Source of the DNA: Candidatus Thiodiazotropha sp. LNASS1
GTDB taxonomy: Bacteria > Pseudomonadota > Gammaproteobacteria > Chromatiales > Chromatiaceae
Direction of reading: 5' to 3'
DNA length: 64,000 bases
Assembly: GCF_964212655.1 (NCBI RefSeq)
Contig: NZ_OZ156465.1
Coordinates: 2,604,001 to 2,668,000 of the forward strand
In this document: piece by piece, positions 30,301 through 38,513 of the stretch
Layout: each line of letters begins with the position of its first letter
Numbering within the stretch: the stretch's first letter is position 1
Program-made: the position numbers and the translations under genes
The notes under the pieces: generated by a model
Told to the model about the DNA's origin: nothing
The model's input: the letters and a program-made list of their open reading frames with translations, nothing else
Database searches by the model: none

Positions 30301-33300
30301 AAGTAAAACTGTCATCCACGCTGCTACCGGCACCCAGTCCATCAAACTGACCGTTGGTGTTGTAGGTATAGCTGCCATTGGATTGAAAAGTGACTTGCGC
30401 GCCTGAAGCCAGGGTTACCGGAAGTCCAGGCGTGTAGGCTCCCCCTTCAACCTGGGTTACCTGCAGACTATCTCCCTCCGGATCGCTGTCCACACCGGAT
30501 CCGGAGTCATCCGTTATAACGTTACCTGAGACAAATCCGCTTTCAGAGACCGAATTGGCATTATCTGTAGCTGTTGGCGCATCGTTCTGCGGATTTACGG
30601 TGATCGTCGAAGTCGCAATGGGGCCAACCAGGAGCGAACTGTCCTGCGCAAAAATATTGATCGTACGATCACCTGTGGTCGGATCCTGGGAGGTGTTTTC
30701 ATAAGTAACGCCACGCAACAGGGTCTGCAGATCAGCTTCCGGCATCCAACCGAGTCCATCCAGTGTGACATTAAAACCGGAACCGTCGAAATCAATGACA
30801 AAACTGGTGCTGCCGACAGTGCGCGTTGCTGTATCAGCGGTACCATAGTTGAAGGTATATCCGGCGATCACAATCTGTTCGTTGCCGCCATCCGGGAAAT
30901 TCGTCAGGTTGATACTCAGATTTTCATAAAATGCACCATCCGCATCACTGATTGTCGCATCCGTGTCAACGACATTGACAGCTCCACCGTCTTCCGTGAA
31001 GGTCACTGCAAAGTCCACACCCGCACCATCGGAGCCATTTAAATCGACAACCGGCGCATCATTCACCGAACTGACATTCAGCGTCAGATTCTGAGTAAGG
31101 CATGCGCCGCCATCGCCATCCGATATATCGATGATGACACTGCGCGAACCGCTGGTTGGGTTATCGATGTTGCTGTTTTCATAAGTGATGTTGCGAACAA
31201 GATAAGTGATGGCGGTTGGCGTTGCATTGGCATTCAGGTTTACCGTCAACGGATCCAAACCTGTACCGCCGGAAAACGTACCGATTACTGTACCGCCATA
31301 AGTCACGTCGCTACCCGACACACCAATCTGGAAGGCACCTGTTCCCTCGTTGCGGATGGAAAACACATCCTCGGATGCTTGCAGACCGCTATCTACCTCG
31401 ACAGTCAGCGATCCGCCGTTGAAATCCGCCGAATCGGCATCGCTGACAACCGCATCGCCACTTTGCTCTATAAGAACAACACCGTCGCCCTCTGTATAGT
31501 TATGGACATCGCCATCAAGGTTAACTACAACTGGATCATCGTTTACGGCGGTGTAATTGACATTAGCCGCCAGCGTGTTGGAATCAGCTTCACCGTCATT
31601 GATTGTCATGCTGAATGCCGGTGCCGTTTCATCACCATTGTCGACGAACTGCACCAACCCACCCGTCAGATCGGCACTGGTGAAGTTAGTGATCGAGACA
31701 CCGGGGTTGGTGCTCAACTGGAAGTGACCACCGGTCACACCGCTGACGGTATAAGTAAAAGCGGTGTCGTCCGGGTCGGTGATGCCAAAATTGGCGACAG
31801 ACAGGGTCACGGTCTGACCCTCGTCAACCGTCAGGCTGGCGCTGTCCAGAACCGGGGCGTCATTAAATTGCGTCGACGGATCGGTGATCACTACCGCCTG
31901 GTCGGAAAACTGCAATGTTTCGACATTGATCAACGTGTCGGTGCCGTCCGGCGATCCGCCACGCGTATCGGAAACAACCAATTCACCTGTGGCTTCATAA
32001 TAATTTATCGTGTAATCGGCACGAGCACCGGAGAACACCGCAGTATCAGTGCCCACACCGCCATCAAGATAGTCGTCGCCTGTGCCGCCAGTCAGGGTAT
32101 CGTCGCCGGCTGCAACGACTGAAGATGTGATTTCGTTCAGCTGGATGTCATCGACGACGAAGTAATCACCAGAGACAAAGGGTGAAGTGTTCGTAAGAAC
32201 AATCCTAAGCGTGTTGCCGTCAGCGGCGGAGTAGGCATCGCCATCAACGGAGATTGTGACATCTTCCCAGGTATCGGTTGCCGGTTCGGTGCCCGAAGCG
32301 CTGCCGATCAGTGTGCCGCCGGCGTAAAGTTGAATGGAATAAGTGCCCCCGCTGCCAGAGGGGATCGGATTACCGATTTTCAGCGACAGTTCGTAGTCCT
32401 TGCTACTGTCGAAAGTGCTGGCCAGCGTCTGGGAGACCTGGTTGTCTTCGGGTATCAGGAGCGCGTTTTCACCTTCAGCCGGTGCTCCACTTGAAAATTC
32501 GAAGGTCGATGGATCCCCTATGAAGACTTCGTTATAACCGAAATCATCGGTCCAGGCCGCCGAAAGCGGTCCCGTACCACCATCAGGCAGTGCGGTATCT
32601 TCAAACCCGGCATCATTGATGGTGATCGGCTGACTGGTTGTACCGCTGCCGCCGACACCATCACCAATAAGAAAATCGTCGCCGGCGCCGCCGTCCAGGG
32701 TATCGCCACCATTGCTGGGCAGGACTTCGTACATGCGGATATTGTCGATGGCCGTGCCTGGACCATCAATACCACCAGCTTCAACAAATCTCAGCTCATT
32801 GCTCCCATCGCCGGAACCAGCTGTGACGTTATAGCTAAAGGACTGCATGGTCGTTGTGTTGGGATCGAGTGTGTCGAGCAACACTCCACCAAAATAAATC
32901 TGCAGGGAGTTGCTACCACCTGCCATTGCATCGGCAGCATCGAATGATATCCGGTAGTTGTTGCCGTTGGTCAGGCCGGAGATCGTCTGTTCAAATGTGT
33001 TATTACCATCAGGCGCTTCGCTATCGAGATAATAGCTACCGTCCGTCGAAACCACACCATTTGTACCGGAGACTTTCGTCTGCAGCGAGGTTCCTACAAT
33101 GACTGACCAGCCAGTAGTATCTGGCGAACCGCCACTCTCGAAGCTGCCATTGGTAACGTAGTTGGTGGTGCCGAGCGAGCTGCCACTCTCGCCCAGCCCA
33201 TAGATCAAATCGTCATGACTGGTACCGGTAATCAAGTCCAAATCACCGGTGCCGGTCTTGATCGTCATCACTTCATCATAGGTCGGGGCTCCACTGTCGT

Positions 33301-34852
33301 TCACCCTTACGGTGATGTCATAGGATTGGGCCGTTGAAGTATCCGGTGCTCCGGTCCAGAAAAGCTCGCCGCTATCGGAATCGATCGAGAACATGCCGCC
33401 TGCATCATCGACGAGGCTGTATGTTACAGTGCCGCCTACAGGATCTGTTGCGATGACCGTCCCGGCCGACAATCCTGTTCCAACACCTGTCGGCGCATGC
33501 ACGTCATCGTAGATCCTGACATCGTCCAGGTCACCACCGAACATCCTGTCAGGATCGAGATCATAACGAGCGCCCAGATAGATGTTGCCGCTTGGATTAA
33601 AACTGTCCCCACCGCGTGTGTCGGTGTTCTTCTGGATGCCATCGAGATAGACGGTGGAGCCGACTCCGGCTTTGACTGTCAGAGTATAGGTATGCCACTC
33701 ACCATCGCCGATAATGGAACTGATATCGAACTCAAGGGCGAAGTTATCCAATGTATCGTTGGCATCACGGATTACCGTGCGCAGCACATTGGGATCTGAG
33801 CCGTGTGAGGCTTCGTTGATGAAAATGTTGAGGCTGTTCGTCAGGTTGATATCGCCATGGCTATAAAGATACTGGAACAGGGAGCCAGTATTATCGTCGA
33901 CCTTGAATTTGAAGGTCACCGTAAAATCATTGTTCATGGTGACGTCAGGGAGCGTGACATAGTCGCCGGATTCATCAAATCTTAACGCATCGCCATCCTG
34001 GCCAGTGACAGTTGTCGCATCTGTAATCGCACCATCCGCACTGCCGACACTGTCCACGGCATCGCCATCCAGCTTCCAATGATGCACCGGATCATCGCTA
34101 TTGGTGAAATCGATATCCGTGGCCAGAATACCGCGCCAGTTGCGCTGACCTTCTTCACTGACAGCCACTTCAGTTTCAATGACGCCTTCAGCATGTTCCA
34201 GATCCCAGTCGCCACTAAGACCTTCATGGCCGGTAAGGTCGTCCGAGGCCGCCACATCGGCGCCGGTCAATCGGGCCAGGGCCTCCACCAGGGACCGGCC
34301 ATCCTCGCCGGCGGCCAGGTCGCAGCCGTAGATCAACAGATCACCCTCTGCACTGAAAGCATCGCGCCAGGACTCGATGGCGCCGGCATTGGCGCTCAGG
34401 CTATCGAGGTTCAGGTAGGCATCGCCCAGCTGTACGCCGCCGTCACTCCCGTGAGAGAGAATATGAACCGCATCCAGATCCTGGTAAGCGTTGAGGATGT
34501 CATTGATTTGTTCGATGCCGTTACCGGCACTGTCGAGCAGTACGATTTCGAAACTGCGCCCATTGCCGTTCTGGCCGATAAGGTCGTCCACCAGGGATTG
34601 ATAATCCGGCGTCGCCGGATCGATGATTACCAGTTCAACAGTCGATGAATCGTGCTCACCCACCTGACTTGGCGAGCCGACCTGCAACGCGGCTTCAATG
34701 GCCTGGATATCCGCTTTCTCTACCCCTTGCTCTGCATCGTTCGGCGTCAGATCCACAGCAATGCCCGCCAGGTCGGCGGAGAGCAACAGACGAGGCTCCA
34801 GCTCTTCACAGACCAGGGCAGTGGAGTGATTGCGGGATCGCCTGCGTCTCAT
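24365..34852 (-). CDS. Giant LEPR-XLL/DUF4347 repeat surface protein
   Basis: This is a 3495-residue surface protein. A basic N-terminus carries the LEPR-XLL motif (EELEPRLLLSADL, 16-28). DUF4347 follows (about 72-240) with LSHG (His134) and YGCDLA (Cys177). Next come a LamG-like lectin domain (about 253-452) and a cadherin-like domain. RTX-type nonapeptides (GGDTLDGGAGDDFL, GDDTLTGGTGDDYLDGG) are interspersed with jelly-roll-like domains up to about residue 980. Further cadherin/CSPG4-like repeats lead to 13 near-identical 100-residue repeats (about 1645-2945) and more cadherin-like domains. Near the C-terminus lies a hydrophobic stretch (about 3404-3447) and then a strongly basic tail. It probably acts as an anchored adhesin. 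It overlaps both neighbours by 4 nt. Confidence 0.93.
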   Translation of the reverse strand: MRRRRSRNHSTALVCEELEPRLLLSADLAGIAVDLTPNDAEQGVEKADIQAIEAALQVGSPSQVGEHDSSTVELVIIDPATPDYQSLVDDLIGQNGNGRSFEIVLLDSAGNGIEQINDILNAYQDLDAVHILSHGSDGGVQLGDAYLNLDSLSANAGAIESWRDAFSAEGDLLIYGCDLAAGEDGRSLVEALARLTGADVAASDDLTGHEGLSGDWDLEHAEGVIETEVAVSEEGQRNWRGILATDIDFTNSDDPVHHWKLDGDAVDSVGSADGAITDATTVTGQDGDALRFDESGDYVTLPDVTMNNDFTVTFKFKVDDNTGSLFQYLYSHGDINLTNSLNIFINEASHGSDPNVLRTVIRDANDTLDNFALEFDISSIIGDGEWHTYTLTVKAGVGSTVYLDGIQKNTDTRGGDSFNPSGNIYLGARYDLDPDRMFGGDLDDVRIYDDVHAPTGVGTGLSAGTVIATDPVGGTVTYSLVDDAGGMFSIDSDSGELFWTGAPDTSTAQSYDITVRVNDSGAPTYDEVMTIKTGTGDLDLITGTSHDDLIYGLGESGSSLGTTNYVTNGSFESGGSPDTTGWSVIVGTSLQTKVSGTNGVVSTDGSYYLDSEAPDGNNTFEQTISGLTNGNNYRISFDAADAMAGGSNSLQIYFGGVLLDTLDPNTTTMQSFSYNVTAGSGDGSNELRFVEAGGIDGPGTAIDNIRMYEVLPSNGGDTLDGGAGDDFLIGDGVGGSGTTSQPITINDAGFEDTALPDGGTGPLSAAWTDDFGYNEVFIGDPSTFEFSSGAPAEGENALLIPEDNQVSQTLASTFDSSKDYELSLKIGNPIPSGSGGTYSIQLYAGGTLIGSASGTEPATDTWEDVTISVDGDAYSAADGNTLRIVLTNTSPFVSGDYFVVDDIQLNEITSSVVAAGDDTLTGGTGDDYLDGGVGTDTAVFSGARADYTINYYEATGELVVSDTRGGSPDGTDTLINVETLQFSDQAVVITDPSTQFNDAPVLDSASLTVDEGQTVTLSVANFGITDPDDTAFTYTVSGVTGGHFQLSTNPGVSITNFTSADLTGGLVQFVDNGDETAPAFSMTINDGEADSNTLAANVNYTAVNDDPVVVNLDGDVHNYTEGDGVVLIEQSGDAVVSDADSADFNGGSLTVEVDSGLQASEDVFSIRNEGTGAFQIGVSGSDVTYGGTVIGTFSGGTGLDPLTVNLNANATPTAITYLVRNITYENSNIDNPTSGSRSVIIDISDGDGGACLTQNLTLNVSSVNDAPVVDLNGSDGAGVDFAVTFTEDGGAVNVVDTDATISDADGAFYENLSINLTNFPDGGNEQIVIAGYTFNYGTADTATRTVGSTSFVIDFDGSGFNVTLDGLGWMPEADLQTLLRGVTYENTSQDPTTGDRTINIFAQDSSLLVGPIATSTITVNPQNDAPTATDNANSVSESGFVSGNVITDDSGSGVDSDPEGDSLQVTQVEGGAYTPGLPVTLASGAQVTFQSNGSYTYNTNGQFDGLGAGSSVDDSFTYQIGDGNGGFDTATVTITINGSNITPSITSAGLTLDEGQTVTLGDASFAVTDADDTDFTYTVSGISGGYFQLSTNPGVSITSFTSANLTGGLVQFVDDGNEVAPAFSVTVNDGDTDSNTLAATIYFTLVSDSTPVANIDSITVAEGGTATTLDGGFSTVLNNDTGLVDAPVTVSLVSDVTNGSLTLNGDGTFSYTHDGSENFTDSFTYRVTDNDGQTADATVTINVTPVSDETPVANADSITVAEGGTITTLVGGSSTVLNNDTGLGDTPVTVSLVTDVVNGSLTLNGDGTFSYMHDGSENFTDSFTYRVTDNDGETADATVTINITPVSDEIPVANADSISVAEGGTVTTLVGGSSTVLNNDTGLGDTPVTVSLVTDVTNGSLTLNGDGTFSYTHDGSENFTDSFTYRVTDNDGQTADATVTINVTPVSDETPVANADSITVAEGGTITTLVGGSSTVLNNDTGLGDTPVMVSLVTDVTNGSLTLNGDGTFSYTHDGTENFTDSFTYRVTDNDGETADATVTINVTPVSDATPVANADSITVAEGGTITTLVGGASTVLNNDTGLGDTPVTVSLVTDVTNGTLTLNTDGTFSYTHDGSENLTDSFTYRVTDNDGETADATVTINITPVSDATPIANADSITVAEGATANTLVGGSSTVLNNDTGLGDTPVTVSLVTDVTNGTLTLNTDGTFSYTHDGSENFTDSFTYRVTDNDGQTADATVTINVTPVSDATPVANADSISVAEGGTITTLVGGASTVLNNDTGLGDTPVTVSLVTDVVNGSLTLNGDGTFSYTHDSSENFTDSFTYRVTDNDGETADATVTINVTPVSDETPVANADSITVAEGGTITTLVGGSSTILNNDTGLGDTPVTVSLITDVTNGSLTLNGDGTFSYTHDGSENFTDSFTYRVTDNDGQTADATVTINVTPVSDATPVANADSITVAEGGTIATLVGGSSTVLNNDTGLGDTPVTVSLITDVTNGSLTLNGDGTFNYTHNGSENFTDSFTYRVTDNDGETADATVTINVTPVSDATPVANADSITVAEGGTITTLAGGASTVLNNDTGLGDTPVTVSLVTDVTNGSLTLNGDGTFSYTHDGSENFTDSFTYRVTDNDGQTADATVTINVTPVSDETPVANADSITVAEGGTITTLVGGSSTVLNNDTGLGDTPATVSLVTDVTNGSLTLNGDGTFSYTHDGSENFTDSFTYRVTDNDGQTADTTVTINVTPVSDATPVANADSITVAEGGTVTTLVGGASTVLNNDTGLGDTPVTVSLITDVTNGLLTLNGDGTFGYTHDGSENFTDSFTYRITDNDGETADATVTINVTPVSDATPVANADSISVAEGGTVTTLVGGSSTVLNNDTGLDDTPVMVSLVTDVTNGTLTLNSDGTFSYTHDGSENFTDSFTYRVTDNDGEPADATVTINVISNNNPPEASDVNLSVLEDNVYTGNLPVAVDVDGDTVTYRLESNPVHGSITLEADGGFSYTPDADYHGADSFIYSVSDGNGGNNSYLVEIDVVSVNDSPVITSHGENENVLLSLEENATLVTMVTADDPENDALTYAIDGGADLGLFSIDPMSGELVFIHAPDMENPLDAGQDNLYQVQVLVSDGNGGTDRQSFTIEVTDVDEFDVGLLMDVEDAPDAISLSGSINDGVGITVWAEDPDSSHNRITYSLDDDSNGLFAIDPANGTITLVSTVENRDASQFEITVRATSEDGSYSLHTFRIALNRVVNPPPEPEQPYLDDIIFDLDPEDPVESQATDKAGPSQQPPTNVDAVSEELSSEDQEASLSTGNEERTRVITDDIERPAIERLSPSLFSDDSRNSYRYDYYQARLTPIPVAPEELPAFDTGIGELIEVPEAIWHLLDSMNSEMSEHQGQQTSTDRIVVQSATFSTLALSAGYVAWLLRAGVLSASLLSFTPLWRQIDPLPVLSAHAKRRDEDQDHPPEDDPDEKRLAKLFDRKKKPRKNRSIFFRKDS
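26010..29909 (-). repeat. Thirteen 300-bp tandem repeats inside the giant gene
   Basis: The coding sequence repeats with a period of exactly 300 bp. The same codons, for example those for NADSITVAEGG, recur at 300-bp steps, and the first and thirteenth copies are offset by exactly 3600 bp. Each unit encodes one 100-residue cadherin/VCBS-type beta-sandwich (from PVANADSITVAEGG to TVTINVTPVSDA). Most differences are synonymous. This points to recent unequal recombination or gene conversion with selection on the protein. Confidence 0.95.
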
Positions 34853-36042
34853 TGCGCGACGATCCTGGTTTCGATACCCAGGTCCGCGAGCCGTTTCTGG
34901 TAGTTATCGGCCACCCGGCGGTTTTTGAAATATCCCAAGGAGATATGCCCTTTCAACGATCCCTTTGCGATAACCCAGGTATCCTCCACGCCCTTTTGCT
35001 TGAGAGTCTCCGCTTTGCGCAGCGCCTTCTTCAGCGGCAGCAGTGAATCCTGGGTTACAACCAGGTAACGCTCCTTTTGTGCGGCTTTCCGATCACCGCC
35101 ATCGGCACGTGACTCTACTGACGCCGAATCCGCTGCCGTTGTATCGGGGGTATCTACAACCTCGGTTGACGGCTTAACCTCGGCAACCTTGTCAGCCGAC
35201 GCCACCACTGCAGGCTTGGGCTGTATCTCCACCATTCTATCGAGAAAACGTACCTGGCAACGCAACCCGCTGGTGAGGCTGTAGTCATCATTGGGGATCT
35301 CTAAACGGATACGGAAGGTGCCGCTGGCCGCGTCGAGTATCGGATCGACGATCTTGACCACCGCCTGATGATTGCCGCCCACCGGCAACTCCGGCCTGAT
35401 CATCGCCAACTGCCCGGTCTTGACCTTACCCAGCATCGAGACCGGCGCGACGACTTCGATGCGCAACGGATTGATCTGGGCGATTTTGACGATGGGACGC
35501 TCTTCCACGGACTCGCCCGGATTGAGGTAGCGCTCAACTACGATCCCACTGACAGGACTGCGAATCGTATGGCGGTTATAGAGTGCTTCGGCCTGCTTCA
35601 GGTCGAGTTCCGCCAGAAACTTGTTCTCTTTCGCCTGGGCCAGTTTATAGCGGGTCAGGCGGGTCTCGGTCTCGACCTTATCGAAATCCTGAAAGGAGGA
35701 GAGGTTTTTTTCGTGCAGCTCCTTGACCCGGTTCAGCTGACGCCGACCGTAGGCGAGACTGACCTCCTGCAGACGCACATCGCTGTTGATCGATGCCTTG
35801 GCGCGGGCATATTCCAGGGCTGCCTGTTCGACCTCGGATTCGAGCTTGGCGACGATCTGGTTCCGGTCAATGCTGTCTCCCACGTCCACGGAGACGGCCT
35901 CGAGAATGCCATCGATACGGGAGCTGAGCTCCACGGTCATAAATGGCTCAATAACGCCGTCGAGTGATTCGGTTCCTTCCGCGATAATTGCTGATGAAAA
36001 GAGACAGATTAAGCCCCCTGCCAATTGATGCCAATTTCGCAT
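34849..36042 (-). CDS. HlyD-family periplasmic adaptor with C-terminal SPOR domain
   Basis: This 397-residue protein has a signal peptide (about 1-22). A HlyD/RND-type adaptor follows, with a lipoyl half (LSSRIDGILEAVSVDVGDSI), a long alpha-hairpin (about 70-155), a second lipoyl half (IRSPVSGIVVERYLNPGESV) and beta-barrel parts up to about 270. After a low-complexity linker, the last 75 residues form a SPOR-like domain (from RYLVVTQDSL; ISLGYFKNRRVADNYQKRL), a fold that binds denuded septal peptidoglycan. The adaptor-SPOR fusion would tether an envelope conduit to the wall. Its stop overlaps the start of the giant adhesin (ATGA). No pump or TolC partner is in the window. Confidence 0.88.
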   Translation of the reverse strand: MRNWHQLAGGLICLFSSAIIAEGTESLDGVIEPFMTVELSSRIDGILEAVSVDVGDSIDRNQIVAKLESEVEQAALEYARAKASINSDVRLQEVSLAYGRRQLNRVKELHEKNLSSFQDFDKVETETRLTRYKLAQAKENKFLAELDLKQAEALYNRHTIRSPVSGIVVERYLNPGESVEERPIVKIAQINPLRIEVVAPVSMLGKVKTGQLAMIRPELPVGGNHQAVVKIVDPILDAASGTFRIRLEIPNDDYSLTSGLRCQVRFLDRMVEIQPKPAVVASADKVAEVKPSTEVVDTPDTTAADSASVESRADGGDRKAAQKERYLVVTQDSLLPLKKALRKAETLKQKGVEDTWVIAKGSLKGHISLGYFKNRRVADNYQKRLADLGIETRIVAQ

Positions 36043-36383
36043 GTCGTTTATTTACTTTCACACAGTTGCCAACACGGGTTGTAAAGGCTAAGCGTCCTGT
36101 ATTGCGAATGATTATTATTTCCTTTCTATAACAAAGCCTTGCTACTACAACTTCGGCTAACAAGTTGATTACTTGATAATTTAAACGTGATTATTTACAC
36201 ACAATTAACAATTAATGACCCAGGTTCCCAAACGACTCGAATCCATCAGGATGCCCTCTCCTGCTAAGCGATATAGGACTGGTTATTAGAGAAACAGGAT
36301 TAACGATAATCCCTGTGGGACAATGAGTGAAATATCAAATTGGGAGGTTTGGTGCGGCAGGATCGCACCCTACTGCCGGCATC
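36043..36383. promoter_or_regulatory. Intergenic region probably promoting the adaptor-adhesin-GGDEF/EAL unit
   Basis: This is the only sizeable gap (341 bp) inside the locus. It divides it into an upstream pair (GAF-HlyD, M50-HlyD) and a downstream unit of three genes. It is AT-rich and contains an inverted repeat, CAAGT (36161-36165) facing ACTTG (36171-36175). A TATAGA-like hexamer lies nearer the start on the minus strand. A REP-like palindrome lies at its far end (36351-36373). The promoter assignment is inferred from position. Confidence 0.4.
36351..36373 (-). repeat. REP-like palindrome of the GGTGCGG family, copy 1
   Basis: Read on the minus strand the element is GTAGGGTGCG-atcct-GCCGCACC, ten bases beyond the stop of the M50 gene. 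The same outer sequence with a shorter centre occurs on the plus strand at 41961-41982. Confidence 0.6.
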
Positions 36384-38513
36384 TCAAACCCTGAACCGCT
36401 TGAGAAACATCTGCCGTATTGAACGGTACCATTGCAAGCCCAATGGCATTGGCTGGTGTTCGAAGCGGACAATGACGCGCTCACCCAACCGGCTAATCCG
36501 CCGATCCAGCCGCAGTCGAATCTCAAACACGGCCTCCAGGGGCCGCGTGCCGTCCTCATCTTCGGGATGCAACGCAATCTTACCGCCCCCCAGGGGACCC
36601 AACGCGGGACTGGGAAGGCGCTGTTGTGATTCGGGGATATGCCGCTGCAGGCTGACCGGCAGGTCGTCGGCCGGCCTGTCGGCGTATATCGCATTTATCT
36701 TGCGGGAAAACTGTCGCACCAGACCGATATTCTGCTGTGATACAACCACCCTGATCTCCGGCTGGCGGTTATCCAGCACATAACCGATCAACTCACCCTG
36801 GGTTAAAAACCGGCCGGGGAGATCACCGGGTTGCTGTACCAGAAATGTGCCTTCTACGGGACTGCGGAGGATAAGCCGCGATGCCCGTTCCCGCTTTTGT
36901 GACACCTCCGTTTCAACCAGGCGGATCTCTTCCAGCACGATCTCCGCTTTGACGGTTTCATCTTCACTGACCAGGGTCTCATGCTCCACATGCAATGCGC
37001 TCAGCCGCCCGGCCAGGCGTTTCAACTCAGTCTGAAGAAACGGGTCCTCCATTGCCACGAGAGGCTGGTTTCGTGTAACGGTGCTGTCGGGTGTTGCCAG
37101 CAGTTCGACAACCTCCCCTTCTACACCCGCACGGACTTCCGCACCGTCCGGTGGAAGAATCACGCCCTCGGCATGGGTTGCATGGGGAACGGGGATGACA
37201 AACAGGATCAACAGCAGTGACGCTATGATCGATGCGGTCGCCAGCAGGGCCCGCCTGCGCCGGTTGGCGAGCTGCCGGCTGGTGAAGAGATAGTTCAGCT
37301 GCTTGGCCAGGGGCAGTATAACCATCCCGACCAGGGCCCAGACTGCGATTGCCTTACCCACCAGCGGATAGCTTTCAGCCACCAACAGCATGATGGTAAT
37401 GAGGATAAAGAACCGGTAAAAGAATGCGGCGATCCCGTAGAAGATGAACCAGCCGCGCTCCCAGTCGGTCTGGGCGGGTGAGTCTGCATGCTCCACACCG
37501 AACAGATAATGTTGCAGCAGATAGCCGAGGTAGCGGTTGGCGCGAATGGATAGGTTGGGTATGTCGATCAGATCGGCAAAGACATAGTAACCGTCGAATT
37601 TCAGCAGCGGATTGCCGTTCACCAACAGGGTCGAGAGCCCGCCGATCAACATCATGTTGTAGGCCGCGGCGTTGACCCAGCCGGGTCCGGTGGCCAACCA
37701 CAACCAGAGCCCCAGAGAGGCAAGCAGCAGTTCCGCCATGATGCCTGCCGCACCGACCACAATCCGCGCACGCCGCTCACTGAATCCACTGGCGGCGGAT
37801 GCGTCCACATAAGGCATGGGTATGAGGGCCAGCAGCAATACCCCGACCTGATGAATTTCACCCCCCCAATGCTTGGTGGCGAATCCGTGCGCTGCCTCGT
37901 GGAAGAGCTTCATCAGCAGGTAGACCGCACCCATCAGCAACAGATTATCCGCCGACAGAAGCTGGCTGGTGACGTTACCCGTGATCTCCTGCCAGTGCAG
38001 CGCCGCCTGCAGCAACCCGCTCAGCACGATCAGCAGCCACAATCCCATGCCGACTCGACCGAACAGCGGCTGTACCGCCGGCATCAATCTGTTCAGCACC
38101 CTGTCCGGGTCCCATAAAGGGAGACGCAACGAAAGTGGATTGCGCAGCTGCCGCAGCCATTGGCGTGGCTGTTTGCGGCGCTCGAGAATCCTCAACGCAT
38201 CGCTTTCCGGGCTATCCATGAGCGCCCCACCCCCCTTCAGCCGCATCAGCAGGTGGATGAAGGCCTCCTGATCCAGCGGATGACTCAGGGGTTGTTGCGC
38301 CTGTTGCCAGATCATCTCAAGGGTGCGATTGCCGTCAAACCGGCTGATCAGCTTATAGGCCCCGGCCGATAGGCGAAAATGTCGCTCGCTGATCGGGTCC
38401 TGAAGCAGATACCAGGTCTCTCCCTGATAGCGCTGCCGGCGGATCACAACCTGCGGGTTTAGGCGGGGACGCGCACCGGCGATCTGCTGCCAAATAGCGT
38501 CCATCAACCCCAC
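36384..38513 (-). CDS. PqqD-like / M50 metalloprotease / HlyD fusion protein
   Basis: This is a 709-residue membrane protein with three parts. Residues about 20-110 resemble a PqqD-type winged helix (WYLLQDPISERHFRLSAGAY), a fold that in RiPP systems binds leader peptides. The centre is a polytopic M50/site-2-protease-like domain with the zinc motif HEAAH (205-209). A second motif, NGNPLLKFDGYY (about 297-308), supplies the third ligand in this family. After further membrane segments, the last about 250 residues are a HlyD-like periplasmic adaptor (GVEGEVVELLATPDSTV; LILRSPVEGTFLV). It may recognise and process the giant protein during export, which is inference. Its start lies 10 nt inside the preceding gene. 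Confidence 0.88.
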   Translation of the reverse strand: MGLMDAIWQQIAGARPRLNPQVVIRRQRYQGETWYLLQDPISERHFRLSAGAYKLISRFDGNRTLEMIWQQAQQPLSHPLDQEAFIHLLMRLKGGGALMDSPESDALRILERRKQPRQWLRQLRNPLSLRLPLWDPDRVLNRLMPAVQPLFGRVGMGLWLLIVLSGLLQAALHWQEITGNVTSQLLSADNLLLMGAVYLLMKLFHEAAHGFATKHWGGEIHQVGVLLLALIPMPYVDASAASGFSERRARIVVGAAGIMAELLLASLGLWLWLATGPGWVNAAAYNMMLIGGLSTLLVNGNPLLKFDGYYVFADLIDIPNLSIRANRYLGYLLQHYLFGVEHADSPAQTDWERGWFIFYGIAAFFYRFFILITIMLLVAESYPLVGKAIAVWALVGMVILPLAKQLNYLFTSRQLANRRRRALLATASIIASLLLILFVIPVPHATHAEGVILPPDGAEVRAGVEGEVVELLATPDSTVTRNQPLVAMEDPFLQTELKRLAGRLSALHVEHETLVSEDETVKAEIVLEEIRLVETEVSQKRERASRLILRSPVEGTFLVQQPGDLPGRFLTQGELIGYVLDNRQPEIRVVVSQQNIGLVRQFSRKINAIYADRPADDLPVSLQRHIPESQQRLPSPALGPLGGGKIALHPEDEDGTRPLEAVFEIRLRLDRRISRLGERVIVRFEHQPMPLGLQWYRSIRQMFLKRFRV

